DNA of 64,000 nt from UBA4732 sp002404095. Its GTDB lineage: Bacteria > Planctomycetota > Planctomycetia > Gemmatales > Gemmataceae. The stretch spans positions 1-64,000 of the forward strand of contig DAIPWT010000003.1 of NCBI GenBank assembly GCA_036783645.1. Reading direction: 5' to 3'. Positions within the stretch are counted from its first letter, which is position 1. The number at the start of each line of letters is the position of its first letter. This document shows positions 36,956 through 46,433 of this stretch, one piece after another. The position numbers were made by a program, and so were the translations under genes. The notes beneath the pieces were generated by a model. That model had not been told where the DNA came from. It searched no databases and worked only from the letters and a program-made list of their open reading frames with translations.

Positions 36956-38656
36956 TCAATGCGGTGCGACGCCGAGGCTCACGCCGCCCAGGCCAAGGTT
37001 GCTGACCTCCGGCACGATCAGGTCGATAAGCACCGACTCGGGCGTCTGAGCCACTGCCTTGTTGCCGGCCGTGTCGCGAACCGTCAGGCGAAGAAAGACT
37101 TTCGGCGGAATGTCAGCCGGCGGCTGCCAGTCGAAGCGGCCCGTGTGCGGTAACTCCTCCGGCCCAATGAAGTGCCACTGGGCGTCCGGCCCCGGATGGT
37201 CGCACCATTCCAGCGTGATCGGTTTGCTCGTCAGGTTCTTGTCAACCGCCTCCCACATCAAGACGAGCGTGTCGCGCCGCGACGGATCGGCCTGCGGCCT
37301 CAGAAGCGTCGCTTCCGGCGGAGTCACATCCAGTTCAACGCGGATTTGCGGCAGATCGTGGGCGCGCGGCCCCGCCTTGCCCAGGCCGGCCTTGCTTTTC
37401 ACTACCACCCAATAGCCATAAGCAACGCCCTCTTTTTCCAAGGGCACAGTAACAGAACCGCGCACCGCTCCGGCGTGTGCGTCCACTGGAGGCAGCACCG
37501 CGGCGCCCGCTCCCAGGTTCAGAACCTGCCACGTCGCTCCGTCGTCGGTCGTCACGTAAACGTCCGCGCCGCCCAGGCCCGAGGGGCCGAACTTGTCCAC
37601 GTCGAACTCCAACTTTACCTGTCTCTTATTGACGATCAGCAAAGGAGGCATTCCGCCGCGCGATGACGCGGGCACGTCCTGACCGCCGTAGTTCGCGTTC
37701 GGTCCCGATAAACTTTGAGGCGAAGAGAAGGCGACCCTCTGGTTGCTGTTCTCCCTGGGCGCGACCGCGATCTGGGAACTGCCGACTACCGGCGAGCCGC
37801 CGGGGGAGGGCGGCATTGGATAGCCGTCGTTCATTGGGCCGGGCGGCGGCAGCGGAGGAGGCGGCGCGGTACGCACGGCGACCGGTACAGGCGGCGGCTC
37901 GGCCGGCCGCGGGTTCCAAGTCGCTACCTCAGCCATCGGCGTGGGCGGGACGACGACCGGAGGCGGCGGCGATTGCGGGGCGACGCTCGGCGTCGGCGCT
38001 GGCGGCGGGGCGCTGGCCGAAGGCGGAGGCGGCGCGAAGGCCACGTTACCGTTAGCGGCGGCAACCTGCTTCACTGCCTGCCCCACATTCTCCGCCATGT
38101 CCTGCATCTGGATGCGCACCACCACAGCAGCCGGGTTCGTGAACTTGGCCTCTCCAGTCGGACCGGGCGTTATCGGCAGCGAAGTCCACGGCCCATCCGC
38201 CGTTTCGCCGTATTCCAGACGGAGCGTGGCGGGGTTGGGATGCAGTTCCGTGATTCGCCAGCTTACCCGGATTTCCTCGCCTTGCCTCTCGGCGTTCAGT
38301 TCGATTTCCGGCTTCAGCGTGTCCACCATGATGCGTTGACCGACGGGGGCGGTGAGGATGTTTACGGGTTCCTGCCGCCCTTTCTGATCGATGATGGCGA
38401 CGGTGAACCAATACGCGCCGTCGTCTTTGGCGGTGTAGGGAAAGAATTCTTTGTCAGGAGTGGCCTTGCCTTCCATATTCCAGGTTTGCCCCTGGTCGTG
38501 GGAGACGTACAGGTCCAGTTCGCGGATCTCGGCCCGGCGTTGGGCGTCGAAGCGGATGGGGATCTGGAACGTCCTGTCTTTCATGTTCCAAACGTCCGGC
38601 TGCGCGGCCCCTGCCGCCAGCAACAGGCACGTCCAGGTCATCGCTCCAAGAGTCAT
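36956..38656 (-). CDS. exported protein with Ig-like domains and Pro-rich linker
   Basis: The start is ATG 38656, six bases after GGGAGGGAG. A signal peptide is followed by a beta-sandwich-like N-terminal domain (FQIPIRFDAQRRAEIRELDL, VSHDQGQTW). A second beta domain (VDTLKPEIELNAERQGEEIR), then a long Pro/Ala/Val-rich linker (about residues 215-330) lead to two more sandwich-like domains (VNKRQVKLEFDVDKFGPSGL, LDVTPPEATLLRPQADPSRR). The tail contains FFRLTVRDTAGNKAV-type blocks of fibronectin/Ig-like folds. Such proteins are usually cell-surface or extracellular. No enzyme motif is seen. About 85 bases before its start is the family-5 solute-binding gene's divergent region. Confidence 0.75.
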   Translation of the reverse strand: MTLGAMTWTCLLLAAGAAQPDVWNMKDRTFQIPIRFDAQRRAEIRELDLYVSHDQGQTWNMEGKATPDKEFFPYTAKDDGAYWFTVAIIDQKGRQEPVNILTAPVGQRIMVDTLKPEIELNAERQGEEIRVSWRITELHPNPATLRLEYGETADGPWTSLPITPGPTGEAKFTNPAAVVVRIQMQDMAENVGQAVKQVAAANGNVAFAPPPPSASAPPPAPTPSVAPQSPPPPVVVPPTPMAEVATWNPRPAEPPPVPVAVRTAPPPPLPPPGPMNDGYPMPPSPGGSPVVGSSQIAVAPRENSNQRVAFSSPQSLSGPNANYGGQDVPASSRGGMPPLLIVNKRQVKLEFDVDKFGPSGLGGADVYVTTDDGATWQVLNLGAGAAVLPPVDAHAGAVRGSVTVPLEKEGVAYGYWVVVKSKAGLGKAGPRAHDLPQIRVELDVTPPEATLLRPQADPSRRDTLVLMWEAVDKNLTSKPITLEWCDHPGPDAQWHFIGPEELPHTGRFDWQPPADIPPKVFLRLTVRDTAGNKAVAQTPESVLIDLIVPEVSNLGLGGVSLGVAPH

Positions 38657-38900
38657 CGTCGCTCCCTCCCACTGACGGCGGCTTGTCCGGCTCCACACCG
38701 GACCTTGCCGGCGGAACGGATCGCGCGGCGAAAGCCTGCCGTAGGGAATAGATCGGCCGCGACGGCCGGCGGACTTGAGAAAATGGACGGAGCGATCGGA
38801 ATTATTCAAGACGGCGGCCTTGCCTCAATGCGATGCAGTCCTGCTATAATCCATTCCACGCCGACACTTCCTTCACACGACGCCGATAAGGGATCGAGCC

Positions 38901-41672
38901 ATGACCATTCAACTCAGAGGGGCTAACCCAAAGCGAGCGGCGGGGTTTACCCCCGCCGTCCGGCCCGCCGGGATAAACCCGGCGGCTCGCCTTTTGGTTG
39001 TCTCTCTTACGCTTACCCTGTTTGCCGTCGCCGGCCTCTCTCTGGCAAGCGACCCCGACGCCAAGCCGAAAGCCGAGGCGCCGGCCGCCAAAACGCCGGA
39101 CAAGCCGGCGCGGCCGCAGGAAGACGAAGAGCCGGGCGCCCAGCCCGTGAAAAACCACAAGGTCACGGTTCCCGACGGCGAGCCGGCGGCGAACACTTCA
39201 CCAGCGCCGCGCCCCGTTAATCTGAAGCAGGCCGCGCGGGACGCCAAGAAAATTCCGGTGCAGAATCTCTTCCACGAGCTGGACGTTCCGCACGACGTTT
39301 TGACGTGCAACTACCCCCGCTCCGTAGAGAACATCGTGCCAATCCCGGAACACATCGACGATAACCCCGAAGCGATCACGGAACCCTTTAAGGTCACGCC
39401 CTATCCGCGCAACTCGTGGACTCCGGACGAGCCGAAAAAGGTAATAAAATCCCACGTCGTCTCGATCAAGCCCTACGAGGAAGTTGCCCTTACCGCGGTG
39501 GATGCGTTCCTTAAAGAAAAGTACGAAACAGCCCGCGACGCCGACAAACAGATGACGCGCTATGAACAGGACGTGGCCGCCGAGCAGGTGCTGACGACGG
39601 TATATCTGGGCCTTCAGTCGGATCGGCAACGCAGCCTTCGCGCCGGCGGCGCCTGGCAGGCCGTCGAGGATAAGCTGAAACAGAGACTATTCGCCGTCCT
39701 TTTGGAGGAATTGAATCTCCTTGTCGAGACGCGCGACTGGGAGCCGGCTTTCGCGCTGACGAAGCGATTGGCCGCGACCTATCCCGCGCCGGCGGAACAG
39801 GATGAGGCCGCGAAGCCATTGGCCGGCTTGATCTATGCCGCTTTGACGCACGCGCCGGACGAAAAGCAAAAGGCCGAAGCCCGTAAACGGCTGCGGTTGA
39901 TGGAAGACCTGTTCCCGGACAATAAGGCGCTGGACGACTCCAGCGAAGTGCTTCGCAAACAGGCCCGCGACCTGATCGCGGAAGCTAAAAAAGAATGGGA
40001 AGCGAATGGCCCGAAGGGGAACGACCACATCGCCAAGCTGTTGAACGAGGCCGCGGTCGCGGCGCCGAACGAACCGGACATCCGAAAACTCCAATTGAAG
40101 ATGAACATTGAACATCCGACGCTGCGCGTCGGTGTACGCGAATTGCCATCGCAAATGTCGCCAGCCTTGGCCAGGGGCGACTCCGACCTTCGCGCGGTCG
40201 AATTGATGTTCGAGAGCTTGGTGAAACTTCACCCCGACGGCGACGGCGGCAGCCGATGGGAGCCGGGTTTGGCGGAAGGGCCGCCGCAGATGACGCCGCG
40301 CGGGCGACAATTCCAATTGGCCGCCACCAGCCGTTGGTCCAACGGCGAACGAATAATAGCCGGCGACGTGCGCGATACGGTGGGTCTGTTCAAAGAGGGC
40401 AGGATAGCCTCTCGACCGCCGGTGTGGGGTGATCTGCTCGATCCCGTGAACGTGACCGAGGCGTCGCGCGTGAACTTGACCTTGCCCCAAGGCTGGCTCG
40501 ATCCCTTGGCGTTGATGAACTTCAAAGTCGTACCGTCAGGGTCGGCGCCGGACTCGGCGGCGTTCGCGGCCCATCCGCTGGGCAGCGGGCCGTTCGTCTA
40601 CACTGACAAAATCCACGAGGACAACGGCCGGCCCTGCGTGGCGTTCACCGCCAACCCGTATTACAGCACCCGACCCGGCAAAACCGGGCTGCCGCGTATT
40701 CAAGAGGTCCATTTTATCCTTTATACGGACGCCGTCGCGGAAATGAACGTCAAGGGAAGCAGCCGTTGCGACCTGATGCTGGACCTGACCGCCAAGGAGG
40801 CGGCCGCCGCGCTGCAAGCGAAGGCTGCGGCCGACATGGTCCTGCTGCCGGTTGCCTCCACGAACAGGAGAATCTACTTTCTGGCGGTAAACCATCGCAA
40901 TCCGGTGTTGGCGAACGCCGCCTTCCGCCGCGCGCTGGCTTACGCCGCCAACCGCGACAAGCTATTGAACGACGATTTTCGGGCGGCGCCGGGACAGGAA
41001 TTGCACAAGCCGTTGAACGGTCCCTATCCCGCCAAGTCGTGGGCCTGCAACCCAGACCTCACGCCGAAGAACGGCAACAAGCCGACCCTCGATCCGTTCA
41101 ACCTCGAGAGGGCCAAGGCCAGCATGGTCCAGGCCGGCAAAGATGGCGTTCACGACTCCGGCCTGACGTTGAAATACCCCGCGGGCGATCCGGCCGTCGA
41201 AAAAGCCATGAATGCGCTATGTGAACAGGTGCGCGACGCGATCCACGTGACGCTGAAGCCGGTGGCCGTGTCGCCGGCGCAGTTGCGGCACGATGTGGAA
41301 ACAACGTTCGACTACGACCTCGCCTACTACCATTACGATTTCCCGGACGACGTCTATTGGCTCGGCCCGCTGCTCGACCCGAGCGGCGGTCCTGGCCGCC
41401 ACAACTACATGGGTTATACCGGGGCCGATTCGGGCAACCTCATTCCGCAGATCCGGGACATAAGCCGGCGCCGCGACTTTCCCGAGGTGCAGACGTTTGC
41501 TCACATTTTGCACAATAACTTCCTCAAGGACGAAATGCCGTTTATTCCTCTCTGGCAGCTCGACGCGCTATCGGCCGTCAGCAAGCGAGTGGACATTCCG
41601 AAGGTGGACCTGCCGTTCGATCCGGTGCGCGTCTTCACCGATGTGGAACGGTGGAAGCTGAAAGTGGAGTAG
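38901..41672 (+). CDS. extracellular solute-binding protein family 5 (with N-terminal extension)
   Basis: The 923-residue exported protein begins MTIQLRGANPKRAAG, where residues 12-30 are encoded by a family D palindrome, followed by the hydrophobic signal core (LLVVSLTLTLFAVAGLSLAS). A Pro/Lys/Glu-rich linker and a helical region of about 300 residues come next, with TPR-like character. From about residue 410 the DppA/OppA fold is recognisable: HPLGSGPFVYTD, FTANPYYSTRPGK, AFRRALAYAANRDKLL and FPDDVYWLGPLLDPSG. Normally these proteins are about 500-550 residues and bind peptides or other solutes for an ABC transporter, but no permease or ATPase gene is near. The extra helical region may serve another function. 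Confidence 0.88.
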   Translation: MTIQLRGANPKRAAGFTPAVRPAGINPAARLLVVSLTLTLFAVAGLSLASDPDAKPKAEAPAAKTPDKPARPQEDEEPGAQPVKNHKVTVPDGEPAANTSPAPRPVNLKQAARDAKKIPVQNLFHELDVPHDVLTCNYPRSVENIVPIPEHIDDNPEAITEPFKVTPYPRNSWTPDEPKKVIKSHVVSIKPYEEVALTAVDAFLKEKYETARDADKQMTRYEQDVAAEQVLTTVYLGLQSDRQRSLRAGGAWQAVEDKLKQRLFAVLLEELNLLVETRDWEPAFALTKRLAATYPAPAEQDEAAKPLAGLIYAALTHAPDEKQKAEARKRLRLMEDLFPDNKALDDSSEVLRKQARDLIAEAKKEWEANGPKGNDHIAKLLNEAAVAAPNEPDIRKLQLKMNIEHPTLRVGVRELPSQMSPALARGDSDLRAVELMFESLVKLHPDGDGGSRWEPGLAEGPPQMTPRGRQFQLAATSRWSNGERIIAGDVRDTVGLFKEGRIASRPPVWGDLLDPVNVTEASRVNLTLPQGWLDPLALMNFKVVPSGSAPDSAAFAAHPLGSGPFVYTDKIHEDNGRPCVAFTANPYYSTRPGKTGLPRIQEVHFILYTDAVAEMNVKGSSRCDLMLDLTAKEAAAALQAKAAADMVLLPVASTNRRIYFLAVNHRNPVLANAAFRRALAYAANRDKLLNDDFRAAPGQELHKPLNGPYPAKSWACNPDLTPKNGNKPTLDPFNLERAKASMVQAGKDGVHDSGLTLKYPAGDPAVEKAMNALCEQVRDAIHVTLKPVAVSPAQLRHDVETTFDYDLAYYHYDFPDDVYWLGPLLDPSGGPGRHNYMGYTGADSGNLIPQIRDISRRRDFPEVQTFAHILHNNFLKDEMPFIPLWQLDALSAVSKRVDIPKVDLPFDPVRVFTDVERWKLKVE
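38933..38990. repeat. palindromic repeat (family D, copy 2) inside a coding region
   Basis: GCGAGCGGCGGGGTTTACCC...GGGATAAACCCGGCGGCTCGC forms a hairpin. It lies in frame in the solute-binding protein gene and encodes KRAAGFTPAVRPAGINPAAR in the signal-peptide n-region. The copy at 36511-36556 in the same orientation encodes the similar LVPAGINPAAR in an upstream open frame. Confidence 0.85.
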
Positions 41673-41708
41673 GCGTAAAAGTCGGCTGAGGGAATCGGAC
41701 AAAATGGC

Positions 41709-41900
41709 GTGTTGCCAATAACTGCGATCGGAGATGGGGGAACCGCGAGCATTCCCCTGGTTCAGGTATTGGAGCAAATGAATCTCGAACCGGGGCGGAG
41801 ATACCGCTACCAGATGAAGGGAAAGCAAGTGGAGCTGCGAGTATTGGAGGACAGTCAGGTTTATCGTATCGCTCCTTGGAAGCTAATTCGCCAACGCTGA
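41709..41900 (+). CDS. possible small protein
   Basis: This 63-residue open frame starts at GTG and overlaps the convergent HTH gene's end by 18 bases. The sequence (VLEQMNLEPGRRYRYQMKGK, QVELRVLEDSQVYRIAP) has a protein-like amphipathic pattern and normal codon use, with a short beta-strand character. The ribosome site is weak. It may be a small regulatory protein next to the toxin-antitoxin pair, or an artefact. Confidence 0.35.
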   Translation: MLPITAIGDGGTASIPLVQVLEQMNLEPGRRYRYQMKGKQVELRVLEDSQVYRIAPWKLIRQR

Positions 41901-42173
41901 CGCCACCGCCTCGGGATTCGCCGCCGCGACCCGGAGCAGAGCGCGGGCCGGTCCCTCCGGGCGGCGCCGGCCCTGTTCCCAGTTCTGCAACGTCGAGGCG
42001 CTTACCCCGATCATGCGCGCGAATTCCGATTGCGACTTGCCCAGACGCAGCCGAACGGCCTTCACGTCCACCGGGTCGAACACCGTCACGCGGCTCGCTT
42101 TCGCCTCCCCACGGCGGATGCGGCCTGCCTGATGGACGCTCTCGACCAGATTCTCGAAGTCCTGCTTTTTCAT
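41883..42173 (-). CDS. HTH antitoxin of a RelE-type pair (HigA/NadS-like)
   Basis: The 96-residue protein has an N-terminal segment (ENLVESVHQAGRIRRGEAKA) that fits antitoxin-toxin binding, then a Cro/CI-type HTH (VKAVRLRLGKSQSEFARMIG, VSASTLQNWEQGRRRPEGPA) as in HigA/NadS antitoxins. It follows the toxin gene and overlaps its stop by four bases, the usual HigBA order. Such antitoxins bind the operon's own promoter. Confidence 0.9.
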   Translation of the reverse strand: MKKQDFENLVESVHQAGRIRRGEAKASRVTVFDPVDVKAVRLRLGKSQSEFARMIGVSASTLQNWEQGRRRPEGPARALLRVAAANPEAVASALAN

Positions 42174-42487
42174 CCGAACTCCTCCCGAACAAGGCGGCTC
42201 AGGGTGCGAAGTTGCCCAGCGGTGAGGTTCTCCTGCTCATTCTTCGGATAGGCGTAGAGCATGTAGAAGGTCTCGCTCGTCTCGTCCCAGAAGTAGACGA
42301 TACGGAGGCCGCCGCGCTTGCCCCGACCTGGAAGCGGCCAACGCGCCTTACGCAAGCCGCCGCCGTGCGGAATTACCGCTCCAAGATTAGGCCGCTGAAG
42401 GAGGGCAAGCTGCAAGGACAGGTATCCCGCGTCGTCGAGCAGCGCCACGATGATCCGAGTAAAGATCGGCGTCTCAATGAACCGCAT
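42170..42487 (-). CDS. RelE/HigB-family toxin
   Basis: The 105-residue protein matches the RelE-like mRNA-interferase group associated with NadS/HigA antitoxins: ETPIFTRIIVALL at the start, then GAVIPHGGGLRKARWPLPGRGKRGG and RIVYFWDETSETFYMLYAYP, followed by KNEQENLTAGQLRTL. The Arg/Lys cluster (LRKARW, GKRGGLR) is the expected catalytic region. It is first in the operon, upstream of the HTH antitoxin. Confidence 0.88.
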   Translation of the reverse strand: MRFIETPIFTRIIVALLDDAGYLSLQLALLQRPNLGAVIPHGGGLRKARWPLPGRGKRGGLRIVYFWDETSETFYMLYAYPKNEQENLTAGQLRTLSRLVREEFG

Positions 42488-42676
42488 TCACAAAGTATAC
42501 GCCATTGGCGGATACTCCGCAAGAGCAGGCGAGGGGCGGCACGTTCTCACCCGCTCCCTTGGACGCCGCCCCGTCTGGTCCGTACACTACCCCTCATCGT
42601 TGAACATCGGGCCGTCGCACCGGAGACTCTCCCTTCTCCCGCGGCCTTGCCGCTTTCCTATTAGGAACCTATTCGC

Positions 42677-45400
42677 ATGAGTAAGTACGTCTATTTCTTC
42701 GGCGGCAATAAGGCGGAAGGCCGCGCGGACATGAAAAATCTCCTCGGCGGCAAGGGCGCCAACCTCGCCGAGATGGTCAACATCGGCCTGCCCGTGCCGG
42801 CCGGCTTCACCCTCACCACCGAAGTCTGCAATTACTACGAAGACCACGGCCATCAGTACCCGCCCGAACTCAAGGCCGAAGTCGAGAAGGCGCTCAAGCA
42901 GACCGAAGAAGTCATGGGCGCCAAGTTCGGCGACCCCAAAAATCCGCTTCTCGTCTCCTGTCGCTCCGGCGCCCGCGTCAGTATGCCGGGCATGATGGAC
43001 ACCGTTCTCAACATCGGCCTCAATGAAGCCACTCTGCGCGGTCTCATCGAAAAGACCGGCAACGAGCGCTTCGCCTGGGACAGCTATCGCCGCTTCGTCC
43101 AGATGTACGGCGACGTAGTCCTCGGCCTCAAGCCGCAGACCAAGACCGAGGTCGATCCGTTCGAGAAGATTCTTGAGGAACTGAAACACTCGAAAAAGGT
43201 GCATCTCGATAACGACTTGACCACCGCCGACCTACAAGAACTCGTTAAGAAATTCAAAAAGGCGGTCAAGGATCGCACCGGCAAGGACTTCCCCGAAGAC
43301 GCGCACGAACAATTATGGCAGGCCATCGGCGCTGTGTTCGCTTCATGGATGAACGACCGGGCCATCGTCTATCGCCGGCAGTACGGCTTCCCACAAGAGT
43401 GGGGCACCGCCGCCAACATCTGCTCGATGGTGTTCGGCAACATGGGCGACGATTGCAGCACCGGCGTCGCCTTCACGCGCGACCCGGCCACAGGCGACAA
43501 GGCGTTTTACGGCGAATACCTCATCAACGCCCAGGGCGAAGACGTGGTGGCCGGCATTCGTACGCCTAAGAAGATCGCCGAACTCCAAAAAGACATGCCG
43601 GAGGTCTACAAGCAGCTCGATGAAGTGCGCACCAAGCTGGAGGATCATTACCGCAACGTCCAGGACATCGAATTCACGGTGCAGAAGGGCAAGCTCTGGA
43701 TGTTGCAGACGCGCAACGGCAAGCGCACCGGCTTCGCCGCCGTCCGCTTCGCCGTGGACTTCGTGCATGAAGGCAAGATCAGTAAAGAGACAGCCTTGTC
43801 GGTCGAGTGGGTGCCGCCGGACGACCTGAATCAACTGTTGCAGCCGATCTTCGATCCGGCCGCCAAGCGCAAGGCCATCGACGGCGGCCAACTGCTCGCC
43901 AAGGGCATCAACGCCGGCCCCGGCGCCGCCACCGGCCGCATTAAGTTTCACGCCGACGACGCCGAGAATTGGGTCCATAAGCACGGCAAGGGTACGCCGG
44001 ATAGCCGCGTCATCCTGGTGCGGCGCGAGACCAGTCCCGAAGATATCCGCGGAATGCAAGCGGCCGACGGCATCCTCACCGCGTTCGGCGGCGCCAGCAG
44101 TCATGCGGCCCTGGTGAGCCGGCAGATGGGCAAGGTCTGCATCGTCGGTTGCAACGTCCTCCAAATCGACTACGAAAAGGGCACAATGAAGGTCGCCGGC
44201 AAAGTCCTCAAGGACGGCGACTGGATCAGCATTGACGGCTTCACCGGCGAGGTGATGTCTGGCCAAGTGGCGACCAAGCCGAGTGAAGTGGTGCAGGTTC
44301 TCATCGACAAGACGTTGAAGCCGGAACAGTCGGCGGTCTATCAGACGTTCGCCGAGTTGATGGGCTGGGCCGACGCCGTGCGCAAGCTGAAAATCCGCAC
44401 CAACGCCGACTTGCCGAATCAGGCCGCGCAGGCGGTGGCGTTCGGGGCGGAAGGCATTGGCCTATGCCGCACGGAACACATGTTCTTCGACCATATCGAC
44501 CCAATGCGCGAGATGATCCTGTCGGAGTCGGTGGAGGCGCGCAAGAAGGCGCTGGACAAACTGCTGCCGTTCCAGCGCGCCGACTTCGAGGGCTTGTTCA
44601 AGGCGATGAAGGGCTTGCCTGTCACGATCCGCACGCTCGATCCGCCACTGCACGAGTTTTTGCCACAGGAACCGGCCGCACAAGCGGAACTGGCGAAGAA
44701 GCTGGGCGTACCAGCCGACAAGATCGCCTCGCGCGTCAAGGAGCTTCACGAGCTAAACCCGATGCTCGGTTTCCGCGGCTGCCGTCTCGGCATTGTCTTT
44801 CCGGAGATTACGGAGATGCAATGTCGGGCTGTCTTTGAGGCGGCCTGCAACGTCCAAAAGTCCGGGGTCGCGGTCGAGCCGGAGATCATGATCCCGCTCG
44901 TCGGTTTCCTACCGGAACTGAAGGCGCAGACGAAGATCGTCCACGACACGGCCAAGAAGGTCTTCGCCGAGAAGGGTATGGAGGTGAAGTATCTGGTCGG
45001 CACCATGATCGAATTGCCGCGCGCTTGCGTGGTCGCGGACCAGATTGCCAAGGAGGCGCAATTCTTCAGCTTCGGTACGAACGACCTGACGCAAACGACG
45101 CTAGGCATGAGCCGCGACGACTATGGCACGTTTATCCGCCACTACATGGAGAACGACATCGTGGCCCGCGACCCGTTCCAGACCATCGACATGGAAGGCG
45201 TCGGCGGTCTGATGAAACTGGCGGTCGAGAAGGGCCGGACGACGCGGCCGGACCTCAAGATCGGCATCTGCGGCGAACACGGCGGCGAACCGGACTCGGT
45301 GAAGTTCTGCCACAAGATTGGGTTGAATTATGTGAGTTGCAGCCCGTTCCGTGTGCCGGTGGCGCGGCTGGCGGCGGCGCAAGCGGCGCTACAGAAGTAG
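42677..45400 (+). CDS. ppdK: pyruvate, phosphate dikinase
   Basis: This enzyme interconverts pyruvate + ATP + Pi with PEP + AMP + PPi. The 907-residue length is normal. The N-terminal nucleotide-binding region has GGNKAEGRADMKNLLGGKGA, NLAEMVNIGLPVPAGFTL and SCRSGARVSMPGMMDTVLNI. The phosphohistidine is His476 in GGASSHAALVSRQMGKVCIV. The C-terminal PEP/pyruvate barrel contains GLCRTEHMFF, PMLGFRGCRLGI, GTNDLTQTTLG and GICGEHGGEPDSV. It is monocistronic, with a palindrome after the stop. The PPi-type reaction suits gluconeogenesis or PPi-dependent glycolysis. Confidence 0.97.
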   Translation: MSKYVYFFGGNKAEGRADMKNLLGGKGANLAEMVNIGLPVPAGFTLTTEVCNYYEDHGHQYPPELKAEVEKALKQTEEVMGAKFGDPKNPLLVSCRSGARVSMPGMMDTVLNIGLNEATLRGLIEKTGNERFAWDSYRRFVQMYGDVVLGLKPQTKTEVDPFEKILEELKHSKKVHLDNDLTTADLQELVKKFKKAVKDRTGKDFPEDAHEQLWQAIGAVFASWMNDRAIVYRRQYGFPQEWGTAANICSMVFGNMGDDCSTGVAFTRDPATGDKAFYGEYLINAQGEDVVAGIRTPKKIAELQKDMPEVYKQLDEVRTKLEDHYRNVQDIEFTVQKGKLWMLQTRNGKRTGFAAVRFAVDFVHEGKISKETALSVEWVPPDDLNQLLQPIFDPAAKRKAIDGGQLLAKGINAGPGAATGRIKFHADDAENWVHKHGKGTPDSRVILVRRETSPEDIRGMQAADGILTAFGGASSHAALVSRQMGKVCIVGCNVLQIDYEKGTMKVAGKVLKDGDWISIDGFTGEVMSGQVATKPSEVVQVLIDKTLKPEQSAVYQTFAELMGWADAVRKLKIRTNADLPNQAAQAVAFGAEGIGLCRTEHMFFDHIDPMREMILSESVEARKKALDKLLPFQRADFEGLFKAMKGLPVTIRTLDPPLHEFLPQEPAAQAELAKKLGVPADKIASRVKELHELNPMLGFRGCRLGIVFPEITEMQCRAVFEAACNVQKSGVAVEPEIMIPLVGFLPELKAQTKIVHDTAKKVFAEKGMEVKYLVGTMIELPRACVVADQIAKEAQFFSFGTNDLTQTTLGMSRDDYGTFIRHYMENDIVARDPFQTIDMEGVGGLMKLAVEKGRTTRPDLKIGICGEHGGEPDSVKFCHKIGLNYVSCSPFRVPVARLAAAQAALQK

Positions 45401-45417
45401 GGCGACGTCAAACCTCA

Positions 45418-45512
45418 TTGAGTCTGTCCCAGAAGCGGGCGAGGAGACCTCGCCCCTACGGAAGAACCTCTGTAGGGGCGGGGTTTCCCCGCCCTTTTCG
45501 CACAGACTCTAA
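45418..45512. repeat. palindromic repeat (family H) after ppdK
   Basis: TTGAGTCTGT...ACAGACTCTAA are the outer ends of an imperfect palindrome. The inner arms are GGGCGAGGAGACCTCGCCCCTAC and GTAGGGGCGGGGTTTCCCCG. It falls between convergent genes (ppdK ending 45400, the BatD-like gene ending 45517), so it could terminate both. The inner part resembles the cluster at 36335-36473. Confidence 0.8.
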
Positions 45513-45516
45513 GCGT

Positions 45517-46431
45517 TCATTGTGGACCGGCGGACCCATTCGCCCCTGCGGTCTGCTCAACGAAGGCGCGAGCAAGCGCCGTTGCCTCACGCCATTCCTC
45601 CGGTGAGGCGCCGACGGGGGCGAACTTGGCTAGGTCGCAGCGTTCGAGAAAATCGCCTAACAACGCCTGGTGTTCGGCCGACAGACGGCCTATCGTACGT
45701 ACCGACGCCAGGAACTCGCCCGTCGTCTGCCGCATGGCGGGCAGGGCAAAGCGATCCGTAAGATAACGCCGGACCACGTCGGAAAGCAGAATGTGACAAT
45801 CAGACATATTAAGGGTAGTAATAGACGCTTGTTGTAAGCGCGTCAATTCCTGAAGCGCCAACTGATCCGGCGGTAGGAATCGGCGAGCGCGACTCCAACG
45901 GCGGAATATGACCCAACCTGCGGCCGTCAGCGCCAAACCCACGGCTGCCAGTCCGGTCCACGGCAGCCATTGCAGCTGCGAAGAAACGGGCGGCAGCGCC
46001 TCGGGCGGCGGAACGTCGCGCACCATCTTGAGCAGGTCAATCCATTCGGCGTCTTCAAAAGGAGCGGCAGGGTCGTCGCGGAAACGGACCTTTACGTCCG
46101 GCAGCGAGGCTGGGCCAGGTTTGACCTGCCGCAGCTGAATCGACTCGGTCCAGATAAGCCGGCTGTCGTTTTGCCGCTGCGAATCTTCGCGCACCGCTTC
46201 CCACGCATTCACCGGGTCGGACAGCCGCGGCGGTTCCACTTCGAGCAGTGGGCCGCCCATTACTGTCAGAGTGAGCCGAACGAGGGGGGCGCCGGGCTGG
46301 GCGCCTGCTTCCGCGCTGTGAATCACCAGTCGAGCCGTCATGTCGCCGCGCACTTGTTCGGGCAAGGCAACGCCGTCCGTTTCGGTAGGGGCAACGAGTA
46401 CGGCAAGGCAAAACAGGGCATAGGGCGACAT
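45517..46431 (-). CDS. BatD/DUF4381-like membrane protein
   Basis: The 304-residue protein has a signal peptide and an extracytoplasmic beta-rich region (about 25-155: MTARLVIHSAEAGAQPGAPL, LTLTVMGGPLLEVEPP). It has one transmembrane helix (WTGLAAVGLALTAAGWVIF) and a cytoplasmic helical tail (LALQELTRLQQASITTLN, SDVVRRYLTDRFALPAMRQT). This layout matches proteins encoded beside DUF58 proteins in MoxR/Bat operons. It follows the DUF58 gene by two bases. No moxR gene is in the window. The tail resembles DUF4381/DUF4129-type. Confidence 0.75.
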   Translation of the reverse strand: MSPYALFCLAVLVAPTETDGVALPEQVRGDMTARLVIHSAEAGAQPGAPLVRLTLTVMGGPLLEVEPPRLSDPVNAWEAVREDSQRQNDSRLIWTESIQLRQVKPGPASLPDVKVRFRDDPAAPFEDAEWIDLLKMVRDVPPPEALPPVSSQLQWLPWTGLAAVGLALTAAGWVIFRRWSRARRFLPPDQLALQELTRLQQASITTLNMSDCHILLSDVVRRYLTDRFALPAMRQTTGEFLASVRTIGRLSAEHQALLGDFLERCDLAKFAPVGASPEEWREATALARAFVEQTAGANGSAGPQ

Positions 46432-46433
46432 AC

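Noticed and set aside
45418..45522. Target-site duplication TCATTG around the ppdK palindrome
   Set aside because: The two TCATTG copies are not at equivalent distances from the palindrome ends, so they are probably chance.
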